Part shown: positions 52,369 to 62,294 of the stretch, one piece after another
How the letters are laid out: every line of letters starts with the position of its first letter
How positions within the stretch are numbered: the first letter of the stretch is position 1
DNA from: Candidatus Hydrothermales bacterium
Lineage (GTDB): Bacteria > Hydrothermota > Hydrothermia > Hydrothermales > JAJRUZ01
DNA length: 64,000 nucleotides
Assembly (NCBI GenBank): GCA_039630235.1
Contig: JBCNVI010000006.1
Location: 58,967 to 122,966 of the forward strand
Direction of reading: 5' to 3'
Position numbers and translations under genes: made by a program
Notes under the pieces: generated by a model
What the model saw: the letters and a program-made list of their open reading frames with translations, nothing else
The model's database searches: none
What the model was told of the DNA's origin: nothing

Positions 52369-53407
52369 AGGTTAGAACGCTTATTTTTGAGGCTACCTCT
52401 TGGGCAAGTTTAAGGAAGGCGTTTTTGGCAAGTGAATCTGGGGCTATTTCAAAGTAGGGTTCTCCCTTTTCGGAGCACTCGGTAATTAAGGGGTCGAAGG
52501 GAATTTTTATATAGTCTTTTAGTCCAAACTCATTAGAAAGTACTTCTCCTCCGTTGCCGCTAAAAAGGTGTGAGTTTTTTTTGCAGTGGGGGCATAGAAA
52601 GTCGCTCATATTTTCTACGATAGCCAAGATAGGGACATTCATTCTTCTTAGAAACATTCCAGCTCTTCTTACGTCGGAGACAGAGACTTCTTGTGGTGTT
52701 GTAACAAGGACAGCTCCTGAAAGTTCTACAAGTTGTGTTATAGATATAAGGGGGTCGCCTGTGCCTGGAGGTAGGTCAATAACAAGGTAGTCGAGCTTGC
52801 CCCATTCTAAGTCAAAAAGCAGTTGTCTATAGGCGCCATGAACTATGGGACCTCTCCATATTATGGCTTGGTTTTGGGAGGTTAAAAATCCGAGGGATAT
52901 AATTGGTATTCCGTAGTAAAGGGGTGGGATAATTTTTTCTTCTTTATTTACAAGAGGGGGTGTTTTTGTTTTTCCCATTATTGAGAGGGTTGGTCCGTAG
53001 ACGTCGCCATCAAGGAGTCCTGTTTTACAGCCCATTTTTTTGAGGGCAAGTGCAAGGTTTATGGCAACAGTAGATTTTCCGACTCCTCCTTTTCCGCTGA
53101 CTATAGCTACTATGTGTTTTACTCCACTGATTTTTCTTTCTGTTTCGATCTGTTTTTCTTTTATTTTAGCGTCAAGGTTTACTATTACTCTTTCAACCCA
53201 TGGAAGTTTTTTAACGGCTTCTTCAGCTTCTTTTTTCAGTTTATCTTTAAGTGGGCAGGCAGGTGTTGTTAGGATAAGTTTAAAGGAGACGACGCTATCA
53301 CAAATTTTTATATCGCTTATCATATTTAAAGAGACTATGTCTTTACCAAGTTCAGGGTCATAGACGGTTTTTAAAGCTTCAATAATTTGTTTAATTTTCT
53401 CCTCCAT
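52343..53407 (-). CDS. mrp: Mrp/NBP35 Fe-S cluster carrier with N-terminal MIP18 (DUF59) domain
   Basis: I chose the ATG at 53407 (MEEKIKQIIEALKTVYDPEL), preceded by AAGGAGGC; the frame opens 57 bases earlier without support. Residues 1-80 are a MIP18/DUF59 domain. The rest is a P-loop ATPase of the Mrp/ApbC type: VSGKGGVGKSTVAINLALAL (deviant Walker A), DGDVYGPTLSIMG, DYLVIDLPPGTGDP and the cluster-binding CPHC pair in SDFLCPHCKKNSHLF. Mrp delivers Fe-S clusters to target proteins; aconitase and nuoA next to it are consistent clients in a general sense. Confidence 0.94.
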   Translation of the reverse strand: MEEKIKQIIEALKTVYDPELGKDIVSLNMISDIKICDSVVSFKLILTTPACPLKDKLKKEAEEAVKKLPWVERVIVNLDAKIKEKQIETERKISGVKHIVAIVSGKGGVGKSTVAINLALALKKMGCKTGLLDGDVYGPTLSIMGKTKTPPLVNKEEKIIPPLYYGIPIISLGFLTSQNQAIIWRGPIVHGAYRQLLFDLEWGKLDYLVIDLPPGTGDPLISITQLVELSGAVLVTTPQEVSVSDVRRAGMFLRRMNVPILAIVENMSDFLCPHCKKNSHLFSGNGGEVLSNEFGLKDYIKIPFDPLITECSEKGEPYFEIAPDSLAKNAFLKLAQEVASKISVLTFKNQAHDF

Positions 53408-53510
53408 TTTTGCCTCCTTAAATTTTGAAATTTTAAATATTATTATAAAGCATTTTCTTTTCAATTTGACTAAAAAGTTTTTAATCTCTGAAATTTTATA
53501 GGTAAGCTGT

Positions 53511-53834
53511 TTACTCCTCTTTTTCTATTATAGCTCCAGTTTCTTCAATTGGCTCTTCAAAGGCATTTCTGAGCCAAATAGAATCCACCCCTTCTTTCAA
53601 TTCCACTATAACCTTTAACTTAATTACATCAGATTTTTCAAAAATATTCTCAAATGCTCTAAAACATTTATAAAGTTGTCCACGATTTAATACTATAGTG
53701 TAAGAAATTTTTGTTGTTTTTCCCTTATCTATATCTATATCTTTTAAGGGTGGTGGTGTTACTTTAGGAGGCCGAGGGGTTAGAGATACTTCAGCACCTT
53801 CCTCTTTCGGAGTAATAATTTTTTTAGGATCCAC
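53511..53834 (-). pseudogene. DUF499 fragment, C-terminal
   Basis: A 107-codon open piece from GTG 53834, proline-rich at first (PPKVTPPPLKDIDI), then KISYTIVLNRGQLYKCFRAF and KLKVIVELKEGVDSIW, the usual DUF499 tail. It is in the same frame as the preceding fragment across the TAA at 53874. Confidence 0.6.
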
Positions 53835-53873
53835 TATATAACCCGACTCTACATCAATCTCATCTGTATCAAT

Positions 53874-54293
53874 TTATTTTTTAAAAGTCACATGTTCAAT
53901 GGAAACGACAACTTCGTTCTCAACTCTCTGAACTTTATCTTTCATTGTTAAACCAAAAAGACCATCCTTAACACCCTCTGCAATGGCTTTCTTTATCACA
54001 TTATCATCAATAACACAAGGAAATTCAGGAGAGGAAAAGAAAGTATCTACTATCGTTTTCACATCTGCTCCCTGTTCTTTTATAAATTCAAGTAATTTTT
54101 TTGGGCTTAAGCTGTTAAAAACTCTTGGTAGGGGTACGCGCAAAAGTAACTCTATAAGTCTTTCATGAATATTTGTCGCCTCCAGAACTCTCTCAACTGC
54201 TCTAACCTTATCAAGCACAAAGTTTCCATTTTCAATCTTTAAAGGCCAAACGTTAGTATAGAGATTTCTAAGAGCAAAATCCCGAGAGCCCAT
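53874..54293 (-). pseudogene. DUF499 fragment, middle-to-C-terminal
   Basis: A 139-codon open piece from ATG 54293 (GSRDFALRNLYTNVWPLKIE ... SPEFPCVIDDNVIKKAIAEG). The same frame is readable upstream to about 54450 without a stop, joining the N-terminal fragment through one lost base. It ends HVTFKK-TAA. Confidence 0.6.
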
Positions 54294-54436
54294 TTCGGCC
54301 TTTTCTCTTTCCTTTAGTTGCTCAACTTGCTCCTCTGTTAGATTAAGTGTCTTCTTTTTACCTTTAACTCTTTCTATAGCTATTAAATATCTTATGCTTT
54401 TACAAAGCGGTTCTATTTGATCTTTTTCTGGAATAG

Positions 54437-55453
54437 CTAAGGCAATTCCATTTCTGTTACGCCTGGAGGTAAAGTTCCTTCTCCCTTATCTTCTATTTTT
54501 GGCAAGCCTCCAGATGAAAACATAAGTATTGCAGTTGCAATCTTTGTAGCAGGAGATCTTATGTTAGCAGAAGTTCTATCAATTTTTCTTACTGTTGCAT
54601 TTGGACCAATAAAGTCTGCTTCCAAAACTGCCTGATACGGTTCTCCCTGTCCTACTTCACTTAGAAATACTCTCCTTACATGAAGATCATCTATCGGTAT
54701 ATCTGTGGCAGAAACTAAATAATCATGAACGTTTCGTCTTTTTAACTCTCTTAAAACTGCGGCAAGAAATCTTAGGATACCTCTTGTTCTCTGAAAAGTT
54801 GGTATAGAGGCCCATCTTTCTCTCATCAGGTCAATAAGTGCAGGATGAAAAGGATAAGCCATTAAGAATCTTTCTCTATATTTTATGATTCTATCTTCTA
54901 ATTCGCGTCTTTCATCAGGTGAGGCAATATAGGAAAGGATATTTTTCCTAAGGCTATCTACGTAAATATCAGCAGTTTTGTGAATTTCATCCTCTAGTGG
55001 TGGATCGGCAAGGAGTCTTTTTCTCAATACTGCAAATATCTCGTCACCTGTTATTGGTTCTCTTTTTGCATCTACATGAGAGGTAAGATGGTCAAGTGTT
55101 TCTAAAATTTCAATATTACCGAAAAATTCTCTTGCAGCTGTTTGTAAAGAATATATAATACAGGCGTACTTAGAGCCTGAAACCTCTGTAGTAATTGTTT
55201 GCATAAAATCTAAGGCCTGTCTATAAAGTGTGGACTCTCCAATTTTAATACCCATTGATCTTTCCAAATAACGTGAGACCTCATCAAGAATTATTAAAAC
55301 AGGCTTTTCTCCGAGCATTCTTTTTATTAAATCACCACCTAGTGCAACCCTTTTTTGATCGTGCTCCTTTATTAACTCATATTCACCCAACTGCCAGGCA
55401 ATATAACCCCAGATTGTATGGACTATAACACCGTTTATTTCTTTTCTATCCAA
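54437..55453 (-). pseudogene. DUF499 fragment, largest piece, lacks P-loop domain
   Basis: A 338-codon open piece from TTG 55453, overlapping the end of the methylase remnant by 19 bases. It contains the Walker B-type ILDEVSRYL and the winged-helix-like region, but homology starts at once with the EINGVIVHTIWG segment, so roughly 150 or more N-terminal residues are missing. Confidence 0.65.
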
Positions 55454-56253
55454 TTTGCTAATAATCTTGAAGCCATATTTTTTTCGCTAGGTGTGGTTGA
55501 AATAAGTTTTTCGCTTCCAACAAGATGTGTTCCAGCAAGTGCCTGGGCTGTGAGTTTCAGCATCTCAAGGTTTGGTTTTGCCTTGGTCAAATATTCAGGT
55601 ATCTTATAAGCCTCGTTTTCTAATAACCAAAGAATCCTATGTAAAATATCGATAATAAATTTATTCTCCAGTCCTAATTTTTCATCCATACCTCTTTCTG
55701 AATAGTCTCTTAGTCTGTATTTATTCTTTTTCTTTTCTAAGAGGGAGTTTCTACCTGATGAAAGTCCTAAGGGTCCGTCAAGTTCAACGCCTTGTGGGTA
55801 GGCAAAGACAATAGCTTCTCCAGCAGGGACTTCTGTTTTACCATAGATATATCTCCAGAGAACATAGAATCTTGTAACAGGGTCTACGTCTGATACTCCT
55901 TTTTTTGATATACCGAATAGTTTTTCGAGAATAGTTTCAAGTACGAGGCCTTCTACGATATTTAGATATTTTTCTGATGTCAGTTCTTCTCCGTTTGCGA
56001 ATTCTACCTTTTCAAACTGTGTGAATGCCTTTAGTCCAGCTCCGACACAGGCAATAACTAAATCTGCACCTGTTATACCTTCGGAAAAAAGTGTATTTAC
56101 TCTTTCTTTTACAATTTCTACAAGTAATGGATAAACGTCATTTTCATAGGAACCTATCTTTCCTCTTTCTCTCTTACGAGCGACAAGGAAAATATTAGAA
56201 ACAAAAGATGATGATCCATATGCATTTTTTCTTGCTTCTCGCTCCAATGCCAA
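55435..56253 (-). pseudogene. DUF1156 methylase fragment, C-terminal
   Basis: A 272-codon open piece (LALEREARKNAYGSSSFVSN ... ADLVIACVGAGLKAFTQF ... VTRFYVLWRYIYGK). It is in frame with the preceding fragment across a single TGA at 56257-56259 and ends LLANWIEKK. Confidence 0.65.
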
Positions 56254-56256
56254 GGG

Positions 56257-56616
56257 TCATGCTTCTTGGATCATGTAGCCTGTTTTTCTTAATGCAGAGA
56301 TAAGCGTTGACCATCCAGCGGTTGTTTTGTGTGCATAGATCAGTACCATAGGAACATTTGGTTTTAAAACTCTCCATGCTTCCATCAGGGCTTTTTCCAT
56401 CATCTCTTCATAAAATCTTTTCGCCCTTTTCTTGTCTCCATGTCTTTTAGCATCAACAATGATTTCCTTTTTCTTAGGAGTAAGCTTTCCTGAGAAATGT
56501 TCTGGATATAGATGTCCTATAGATCGCTTAAGCCAAACATAAAAAATCAGAGAGAGCGGCATACGATATGTTGTCATAATATGGTGGATCTGTGATGATA
56601 GCATCAAAGAACTCAT
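56257..56616 (-). pseudogene. DUF1156 methylase fragment after the DPPY motif
   Basis: The authentic part is FYVWLKRSIGHLYPEHFSGK ... EAWRVLKPNVPMVLIYAHKT ... LRKTGYMIQEA, the strand region after the catalytic motif; residues before FYVWLK are an out-of-frame lead-in. Ends at the TGA replacing a conserved Trp. Confidence 0.6.
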
Positions 56617-57025
56617 CTGGATAAGGTAATTCTGTGGCAGATGTACGAACTATATCTATTTTTCTTAGTGAACTACTGTTATTATTGAGATTCCTTAGGA
56701 TATTAAGAGTCTGCTTTAAAGTATACTTCCAAGTTCCTACATTTGACCAAAAAGGATTAACCTCAGCAAAATCCCAACGCATTGGAATTGCTTGACCTTC
56801 AATAAAGACAGAAAGCATACCCTCTTTATACCATAGAGATGAAGTACAATTATAGTGAGCCATTTGACTTAAAATCAATGCAAGAAATGAAACATATATT
56901 TGTGATTTCTCCTTTTCGACTTCGTTGATTTCTCTATGGGAATTTCTTACCCACTTCGTAAAAGTCAAAAGTGCAAGAAGTTGACGAGGAGTAAACATAT
57001 CAACATAAGTCGGCATTCCATACAT
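56528..57025 (-). pseudogene. DUF1156 methylase fragment with catalytic DPPY
   Basis: Contains YVDMFTPRQLLALLTFTKWV and the amino-methyltransferase motif IITDPPYYDNISYAALSDF, then runs out of frame in a T6 run. The frame can be read upstream to about 57140 (DLIPDEEEIWKRINKLCEET), where it meets the previous fragment through one lost A. Confidence 0.65.
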
Positions 57026-57132
57026 GGGAAGTTGATCTGCAGACTTGTCAACTAAGGGTTCATTAGGTATGGTTAAACCTGTTTCTTCACAAAGTTTATT
57101 AATCCTTTTCCAAATTTCTTCTTCATCAGGTA

Positions 57133-57540
57133 TTAAATCTTTGGAACCTCATCTGCAGATAAATAAATTTTTCCAGTTCTTCCCTCTTCTGTGCATACAA
57201 CCGCCATAAGTTGCTTTCCTATTCTTTTCGCCTGTCCTTCTTGCTTTACATAGTCTGAAGTTATAGTTGTGCCACAAAAAATACAAGTGGCATCTCCCTT
57301 CCTTGAAAACCTTCCAGGATCAAAACCAAACTCTCTAATAGCCTCTTTCTCTGTTTTGACAAAGCTTGAAAAAACAGTAAATTTTGGCCTCTTACTTTCT
57401 AGATCGGGAGTAACTTTCAGAGCAATATATCTTCCCAATTTTTTACATAACCACGTTTGCCTTACAAGGGGAACAACTGCACCACAGGCAGGATTCTTAC
57501 ATCTCACAGTCCTTGTCCAAAGATAGGCAACAGGAGTCAA
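57133..57540 (-). pseudogene. DUF1156 methylase fragment with zinc ribbon
   Basis: Reads TPVAYLWTRTVRCKNPACGA ... CIFCGTTITSDYVKQEGQAK ... TGKIYLSADEVPK. The same frame extends upstream as KYGERLVEEVEKWGKWVIEK to about 57665. Ends one base short at CCAAAG. Confidence 0.6.
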
Positions 57541-57813
57541 AGTCTTTTTACTTTTAGGATCTATAACGGGTTTATATAGATCTCCAATTTCCTCCTTTGC
57601 TTTTTCAATAACCCATTTCCCCCACTTTTCAACTTCTTCAACGAGTCTCTCTCCATATTTTTAAAGTAGCAAGCAGAATAACATAGGCTACAAGGTTTAG
57701 TTCTACAGCATAAGTTTCACAACCGAGCCCTAATGTCTCTAAGGGAATCGAACCACCACCAGCAAACATATCAAGAATTCTGGGTTTTGGCGCTTTTCCC
57801 TCTTCTATATCCT

Positions 57814-58143
57814 TTACTGTGATTTTTTACCGGGTTCTTTTGAGAGCCTCTCTGCATGTGCCTCATATATGTGCCTTATCGCTTCTTTTACAGTATGAGG
57901 ATCTGCCCGATATTTACAAAGTCTCTGAATAAAAGCTGACTTTGGTCCCCTACCATTTTTTTCTTTTGGTGCAGGAACTAATGAAGAATAAACAGCAGCA
58001 CGGCAAGCAACAAGGTGTCTTCTTGCCCACCATAAATGAAGCCTAGATATATGCCCCTGCTTTATATTTTTTTCTCTTGCAGCCTCTTTACTAATCTCCT
58101 TTATTGGCAAATAATCCTCAATTAACCTCTTGTCATTATTCAT
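57814..58143 (-). pseudogene. DUF1156 methylase fragment, N-terminal
   Basis: From the ATG at 58143 (one base after the helicase stop) through the DUF1156 signature to EAHAERLSKEPGKK, where an A6 run shifts the frame into a TAA. SAM motif I follows in the next frame at about 57735-57775. Confidence 0.65.
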
Positions 58144-58144
58144 G

Positions 58145-59320
58145 CTATACCTCCAATTTAAATTTCTGAATTTCTTTCCCATCAATCTCATAGTGACTTA
58201 TTGATTTTATTTCTTTAGCTGCATATTCCAAATTATGAGCTGGGTCAGGTATTGTAACAATTTCGTAGTCAGGACTTGTAGGATTCCATACAACGTATAG
58301 CCAGTAAGTTTCCTTTAGCTGTTTTGCCTTTAGCCACTCGTTTATAGTAAAGCGAATATTTTCTCCCTTTTTTCTTGCCTTTACTTCAATTCTTCTTACT
58401 TCACGATATCCTGTTTCAGGATCAACAGGTCCTAAACTTCTTATATCAAACCCTAATTTTTGACTTGAGACATCCTCGGGCTCCCAACCCCTGCCTTTTT
58501 CATATTCCATAACTATTTTCATTGCAGCTTGTTCACTTTTAAGCTTTTCCTCTTCTTTTTCTACGAAGTCCGAAATCTGCGAAATATCAGGCGGCAAAAC
58601 AAAAAAGGAAGCTATATGAATTATTGGACCAAACCGGAGAGTAGTCATTTCCTTTACATTCTCAAGTTTTTCTTTTTTTATTCTATGTAAATCCTCTATT
58701 TCTTCCTCCATTTTTTTAATCTCCTCTTCACTTTTCCCCTCAGCCTTTGCCTCCATTATTCTACGTTCAAAGGCAAATACTCTTTCATCGTAAGATTTCT
58801 CAAGATAATCTCTGATAATATCTGCGTTCCTCTTTCTCTCCCTTAAAATTTCTTTTCTTTTTTCATATAAATGATTAGTCATCAAATAATCTTTGACTTT
58901 GTTAAGATCAAATGTAAGTTTTTGATCGAAATTTTCTTTATAGGGGACAAAGTCATGAATAATATCAGGCGGTATCATCGAAAATTCACCGCTTTTGCTC
59001 TCTCTTACCGCACACAATTCCTTATAGACTATACTATCTTTACTATCAACGATTGCAAACTCTAAGAAATGAATCCAATAAAACTCCGAAGTATTTAAAT
59101 CAACTACTACAGCATATTTTCCCTTAGCATAAATTGGATGACCAGGGCTTACAAGAACAGCATCAACATGTTGATCCTTATCGAGATCTTCTTTATGAAA
59201 AGTTATTTTTGGATACTTATCTAAAGGTTTCCCAAATCGTCTAACTGATTCAAGAGAGTCTGAGCGAAAATCTGCTGGAACATAAGGAATCCTTAATAAT
59301 CCATCTGCTCTCTTTTTCAA
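58145..59320 (-). pseudogene. Helicase fragment, C-terminal with DUF3883 domain
   Basis: A 391-codon open piece, the longest of the cassette: LLRIPYVPADFRSDSLESVR, a coiled-coil (EEIKKMEEEIEDLHRIKKEK), then GFDIRSLGPVDPETGYREVR and IRFTINEWLKAKQLKETYWL, the DUF3883 nuclease-like fold. It could still be translated alone from TTG 59320, but it is the tail of the helicase. Confidence 0.65.
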
Positions 59321-59329
59321 CTTTTAGTC

Positions 59330-59638
59330 CTAATAGCTCAGCTGCTTTTTTGAAGTACCTTTCAACATATTCAGGCATGAGTCTTTTTCCTCTGCTTCAA
59401 AATTTTCCCTTTGAAATCCTGAAAAGTCGACATAGGCACGGGCTAAGGCTATACCTGTCATCTTTTCATACTCCTTCAATTTCTCCGGATCAATCCTGTC
59501 AATAATTTCAAGGTACTCTTCAAGACGATGAGGGTTGTAGGCAGCCTCCCTTAAAGTTTCAGCTAAATCTACTTTATTTATTGAAAGGATCTCGCCGATT
59601 ACATCATAAACTCTTTTCTCCCCTAGCGTTCTTTTCAT
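59330..59638 (-). pseudogene. Helicase fragment between motif VI and DUF3883 part
   Basis: Reads MKRTLGEKRVYDVIGEILSI ... REAAYNPHRLEEYLEIIDRI ... FQRENFEAEEK, then shifts at an A5 run; the true continuation RLMPEYVERYFKKAAELLGL is in the next frame. Confidence 0.55.
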
Positions 59639-59928
59639 TTTTTCAATCTTATCAAGAAGTTTTTTAGAACTATACCTTCAATTATGGGTTTCCCATTTAC
59701 AGATTCTTCTGCGACAAAGTTAAAAACGTAGACATCTCTTTTTTGTCCTATTCGGTGGACTCTTCCCATTCGTTGTTCAAGACGTGCAGGATTCCAGGGT
59801 AAGTCGTAATTAATAACAAGATGGCAAAATTGTAAGTTTATTCCCTCGCCTGCTGCCTCTGTAGCTATACAAATTTGAGCGTTGGTTCTAAATTCTTCCT
59901 GAGCTCTTTTCCTTTCGTTAACATCCAT
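59635..59928 (-). pseudogene. Helicase fragment with motifs V and VI
   Basis: Contains ICIATEAAGEGINLQFCHLV and PARLEQRMGRVHRIGQKRDV, the C-terminal RecA-like motifs. It is preceded in frame by LIFTEQRDTLRYPKGHIESW and ends out of frame after an A6 run. Confidence 0.6.
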
Positions 59929-60014
59929 TCCGCCATGAATTTCACAAGTAGAGTATCCCCAACTTTCAATGTGCCCCTTTGGATAACGGAGTGTATCTCT
60001 CTGTTCGGTGAAAA

Positions 60015-60305
60015 TTAACAGTTTCCGCTACTGTCCTTTAGTTCTGAAAACTCTGCTCTTTCTAAACACTCCTTTAATGCATTTAATTTGGTGTCAATTG
60101 CCCTTTTATATACACCTTCTGCCTTATAAACTAGCTCTTTTAGAACCTCTATTTCTTCTTTTAATTCTTCAATCTTATTTGCAGGAGAAAATTCGTCTGT
60201 TAATTTATCAGCAGTTTTCTCATCCAAATCAGAGTCGTCACTTTCTTCATCAAGCTCTATATCCCTAGTTTTTTCCAATAGCTTATACCCTTCATCACTT
60301 GGCAA
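60015..60305 (-). pseudogene. Helicase fragment, acidic inter-domain linker
   Basis: Reads LPSDEGYKLLEKTRDIELDE followed by an acidic coiled-coil and ends ELKDSSGN; one missing A separates it from LIFTEQRDTL. The unlisted stretch 60310-60745 continues upstream in another frame (HYGDDERFCHFLRLLDPDVF ... YELYEAVTNYLNRFLALEGE). Confidence 0.55.
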
Positions 60306-60725
60306 TTTTTCTAATTCGCTTAAAAGTCTTTTCTGTTTTCAAGTCTTCGTTCGAGGGTTTTATAGATAGCGTAGGTAGAGCTTGCAAGACGTCGTTGAAA
60401 GATAGTTCTTGTAAGTGCAATACTTTGCCTTAGATGTCCTTCACCTTCTAAAGCTAAAAATCGATTTAGATAATTTGTTACTGCTTCGTATAACTCATAT
60501 TCTTCTACCGTAACCTTGAAAGAAATAGTTATAGTATGTCTTTTTGTAAATAGAGGTTTTCCTTGTAGATCACGTAAATCTTCTTTTAATCTTCTTAAGA
60601 TCCAGGGATTATTTTTATCAGAAAAAACAAGGGTTTTAATTTTTCCAATTTCATTTTGAAATTTATGTGGTTCTGGAAAAACGTCTGGATCAAGTAATCT
60701 TAAAAAGTGGCAGAATCTCTCGTCA

Positions 60726-60944
60726 TCACCGTAGTGAAGGAGTTGCTGTAAGTAAAAGTAAGTGATTTGGTTTTAATGAGAGTTTTTCTACAAGTTGATA
60801 ACGTTTAGTTGCCTCACGTTGAGGTGCTCGGTCACTTCTTCTTTTGGTGTATGCTGAGCATTTGTGGGCCTCATCAACGATAACAATATCCCAGTTTTGC
60901 TGCCACACCTTCTCCCTTACTTCTGGTCTTTTTGCATAGTCCAT
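60726..60944 (-). pseudogene. Helicase fragment with DEAH box
   Basis: Reads VREKVWQQNWDIVIVDEAHK and LKPNHLLLLTATP, motifs II and III, then shifts where family members continue with H-x-GD. In frame with the Walker A fragment across a TAG. Confidence 0.6.
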
Positions 60945-60986
60945 AGATACTATTATTTGATTTTCCCTTTGCCATATATTTATAGC

Positions 60987-61208
60987 CTATTTTTTGTCAA
61001 GTTCAGAATCGACTATTATGAAATACTCATTAAAAAATCTTAGGAGTTCATCTTGCCACTGAATTTTTAGATTAGCAGGAACAATTATTAAAATCTTTTC
61101 TATTCCGAAGCGTAATTTAAGTTCTTTGATCAATAGTCCAGCCATTATGGTTTTTCCAGCTCCAGGGTCATCGGCTAAAAGAAAACGTAAGCGTGGTTGA
61201 GGTAACAT
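60987..61208 (-). pseudogene. Helicase fragment with Walker A
   Basis: Reads MLPQPRLRFLLADDPGAGKT then IMAGLLIKELKLRFGIEKIL, the SNF2 motif I region of this helicase group. The frame extends upstream to a TAA near 61318. It ends at TAG 60987, where Glu is plausible. Confidence 0.6.
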
Positions 61209-61574
61209 TTTTCCGTAAACTGCCTCTATTTGATGAGGTAAAGTTCGAATACCCGATAAACTAACTGCAAAGTATGGGTCATAGGAATAGGCATTACGAA
61301 TGCGATAAGATTCAACTTAAAGAGTTAAATAATCTGGATCTACAGGCTTTATATCCTCAGATATTATCTTGATCTCATTTAGCTCTTCACCAGATAAAAC
61401 AACCTCTTCAAGATAGCCGTCAACTCTTCTCACTAAAAATTTGAATTTAGTGCCTATAAGGGTTACATCTTCAACTTCTACGGGTTCTGGGAAATACTGT
61501 GATAGGATTATTCTTTTTTCAAGAATTTTTCAATCTTCATATTATTTTCATAATTAGTAAACGGATTCATAATC

Positions 61575-61778
61575 TTACCTCATTTCTTTAAATTTTAAGA
61601 CTTTAGGAGTATCTTTTCTGACTGTCTTCCATACTGCTTTATAATCTCCAAGATATTCGTAAACCAATTTATTTTTGATCTCTAATTTAACACTTTGCAC
61701 TTTACTCACAACGACTTTGGTTATAATTTTAAGCTTTTTCTCAATATTTTCCCAAACACTTGTGTACTTTCGTAGCAC
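61575..61778 (-). CDS. Short ORF of unknown identity upstream of the helicase remnant
   Basis: A 67-codon frame with GTG start, basic and helical (SVWENIEKKLKIITKVVVSK ... YEYLGDYKAVWKTVRKDTPK), ending five bases before the helicase ATG. An upstream frame reads RGIYENLIDRKNLITKTFNL and may belong to the same decayed gene. No family recognised; it may be another remnant. Confidence 0.3.
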   Translation of the reverse strand: MLRKYTSVWENIEKKLKIITKVVVSKVQSVKLEIKNKLVYEYLGDYKAVWKTVRKDTPKVLKFKEMR

Positions 61779-62294
61779 TTTAAATTAAAGGTTTTAGTAA
61801 TTAAATTTTTCCGGTCTATAAGATTTTCATAAATGCCTCTAAAGAATGTTCTTAAATAGTTTTATTGAATCTCTAAGCAGAAAATTTGAGTTTGATAGTA
61901 GTTATGAAAGAGTGCGATTCCCTTACCTTAGAAGAATTTTTCAAAATGGAGCATTTTCACCCTATATGTTTCACTGAATTTTCTACTTTTAAAAAAATTT
62001 GGTTTCTTTTCTTTACAAAACTTGTCAAAAAAATCTTTAAACTGTTTTGCCCTGATATATCGGAGTCACAACTCCTTTGCTTTCTTACTACTGGGTCTTC
62101 CTCCTTTGGGAATAAGAAACTTTATTCTCTACCCAGACTCTATATTTTTTGTAAATGAAGAGTATATCTAATTACTCCAAAAAGACCTTTCCCCATCCCT
62201 CCTCTTTATCAAGAAATCTAACAAGTTGTAACTTCTCTAAAACAATTTCCTTAATTTTTATTCTGCACTAACTTTCTTTTTGACTTTTTAACTT
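61779..62294. other. Gene-poor stretch with uncertain coding scraps
   Basis: No convincing gene. The plus-strand 90-codon frame at 61886-62158 has no family resemblance and no ribosome-binding site. On the minus strand a short piece IPKGGRPSSKKAKEL followed by KQFKDFFDKFCKEKKPNFFK hints at a decayed, possibly transposase-like gene, but too little remains to name it. Confidence 0.3.

Larger units (their letters stand above)
53511..55453 (-). pseudogene. DUF499 ATPase, N-terminally deleted and frameshifted
   Basis: A COG1483/DUF499-like ATPase from a DNA-modification cassette. Fragment 54437-55453 reads VIVHTIWGYIAWQLGEYELI, VLIILDEVSRYLERSM (Walker B), FHPALIDLMRERWASIPTFQ and RTRGILRFLAAVLREL. 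A one-base loss after about 54450 shifts the frame; fragment 53874-54293 and the bases before it continue the protein (GIALAIPEKDQIEPLCKSIR ...). An in-frame TAA at 53874-53876 then separates the last fragment 53511-53834. Family members begin with a domain carrying the Walker A P-loop; here that part is absent because the reading starts abruptly at the end of the methylase gene. The protein cannot be a functional ATPase as it stands. Confidence 0.8.
55435..58143 (-). pseudogene. DUF1156 family DNA methylase (COG1743), multiply frameshifted
   Basis: An adenine-specific-type DNA methylase in at least six pieces. A good Shine-Dalgarno (TTGGAGG) and ATG at 58143 begin MNNDKRLIEDYLPIKEISKE ... 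HISRLHLWWARRHLVACRAA, the DUF1156 signature. After a one-A loss the next frame gives ILDMFAGGGSIPLETL (SAM motif I), then KYGERLVEEVEKWGKW, a zinc-ribbon part (CKNPACG ... CIFCGTT), and the catalytic DPPYYDNISYAALSDF (about 56560). An in-frame TGA at 56257 stands where the family has Trp before Pro-Leu. The remaining piece to 55435 is the C-terminal domain. Each break is a single base in an A or T run except the TGA. All key motifs survive, so decay is recent or the breaks are sequence errors. Confidence 0.85.
58145..61570 (-). pseudogene. SNF2-type helicase with C-terminal DUF3883 domain, multiply frameshifted
   Basis: A COG0553-like helicase, about 1,140 codons if repaired. Order: N-terminal part from ATG 61570 with an early shift (IILSQYFPEPVEVEDVTLIG), YRIRNAYSYDPYFAVSLSGI, Walker A LADDPGAGKTIMAG, VIVDEAHKCSA (motif II), LLLLTATP, a linker with acidic repeats, HGGMDVNERKRAQEEF, ATEAAGEGINLQFCHLVINY and QRMGRVHRIGQ (motifs V-VI), and a 391-codon C-terminal piece with the DUF3883 pattern GFDIRSLGPVDPETGYREVR. 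Breaks: in-frame TAA (about 61318) and TAG (60987), and at least six frame losses, most at A runs. All helicase motifs remain readable, so it is a young pseudogene or an error-rich region. Confidence 0.85.

Noticed and set aside
56254..56262. TGA read as Trp (alternative genetic code)
   Set aside because: TGA terminates many intact genes in this window, including several ATGA overlaps, so the code is standard.
61886..62158. A 90-residue plus-strand gene
   Set aside because: No ribosome-binding site, no family resemblance and an unusual Phe/Leu/Ser composition typical of antisense reading; minus-strand scraps explain the stretch as well.
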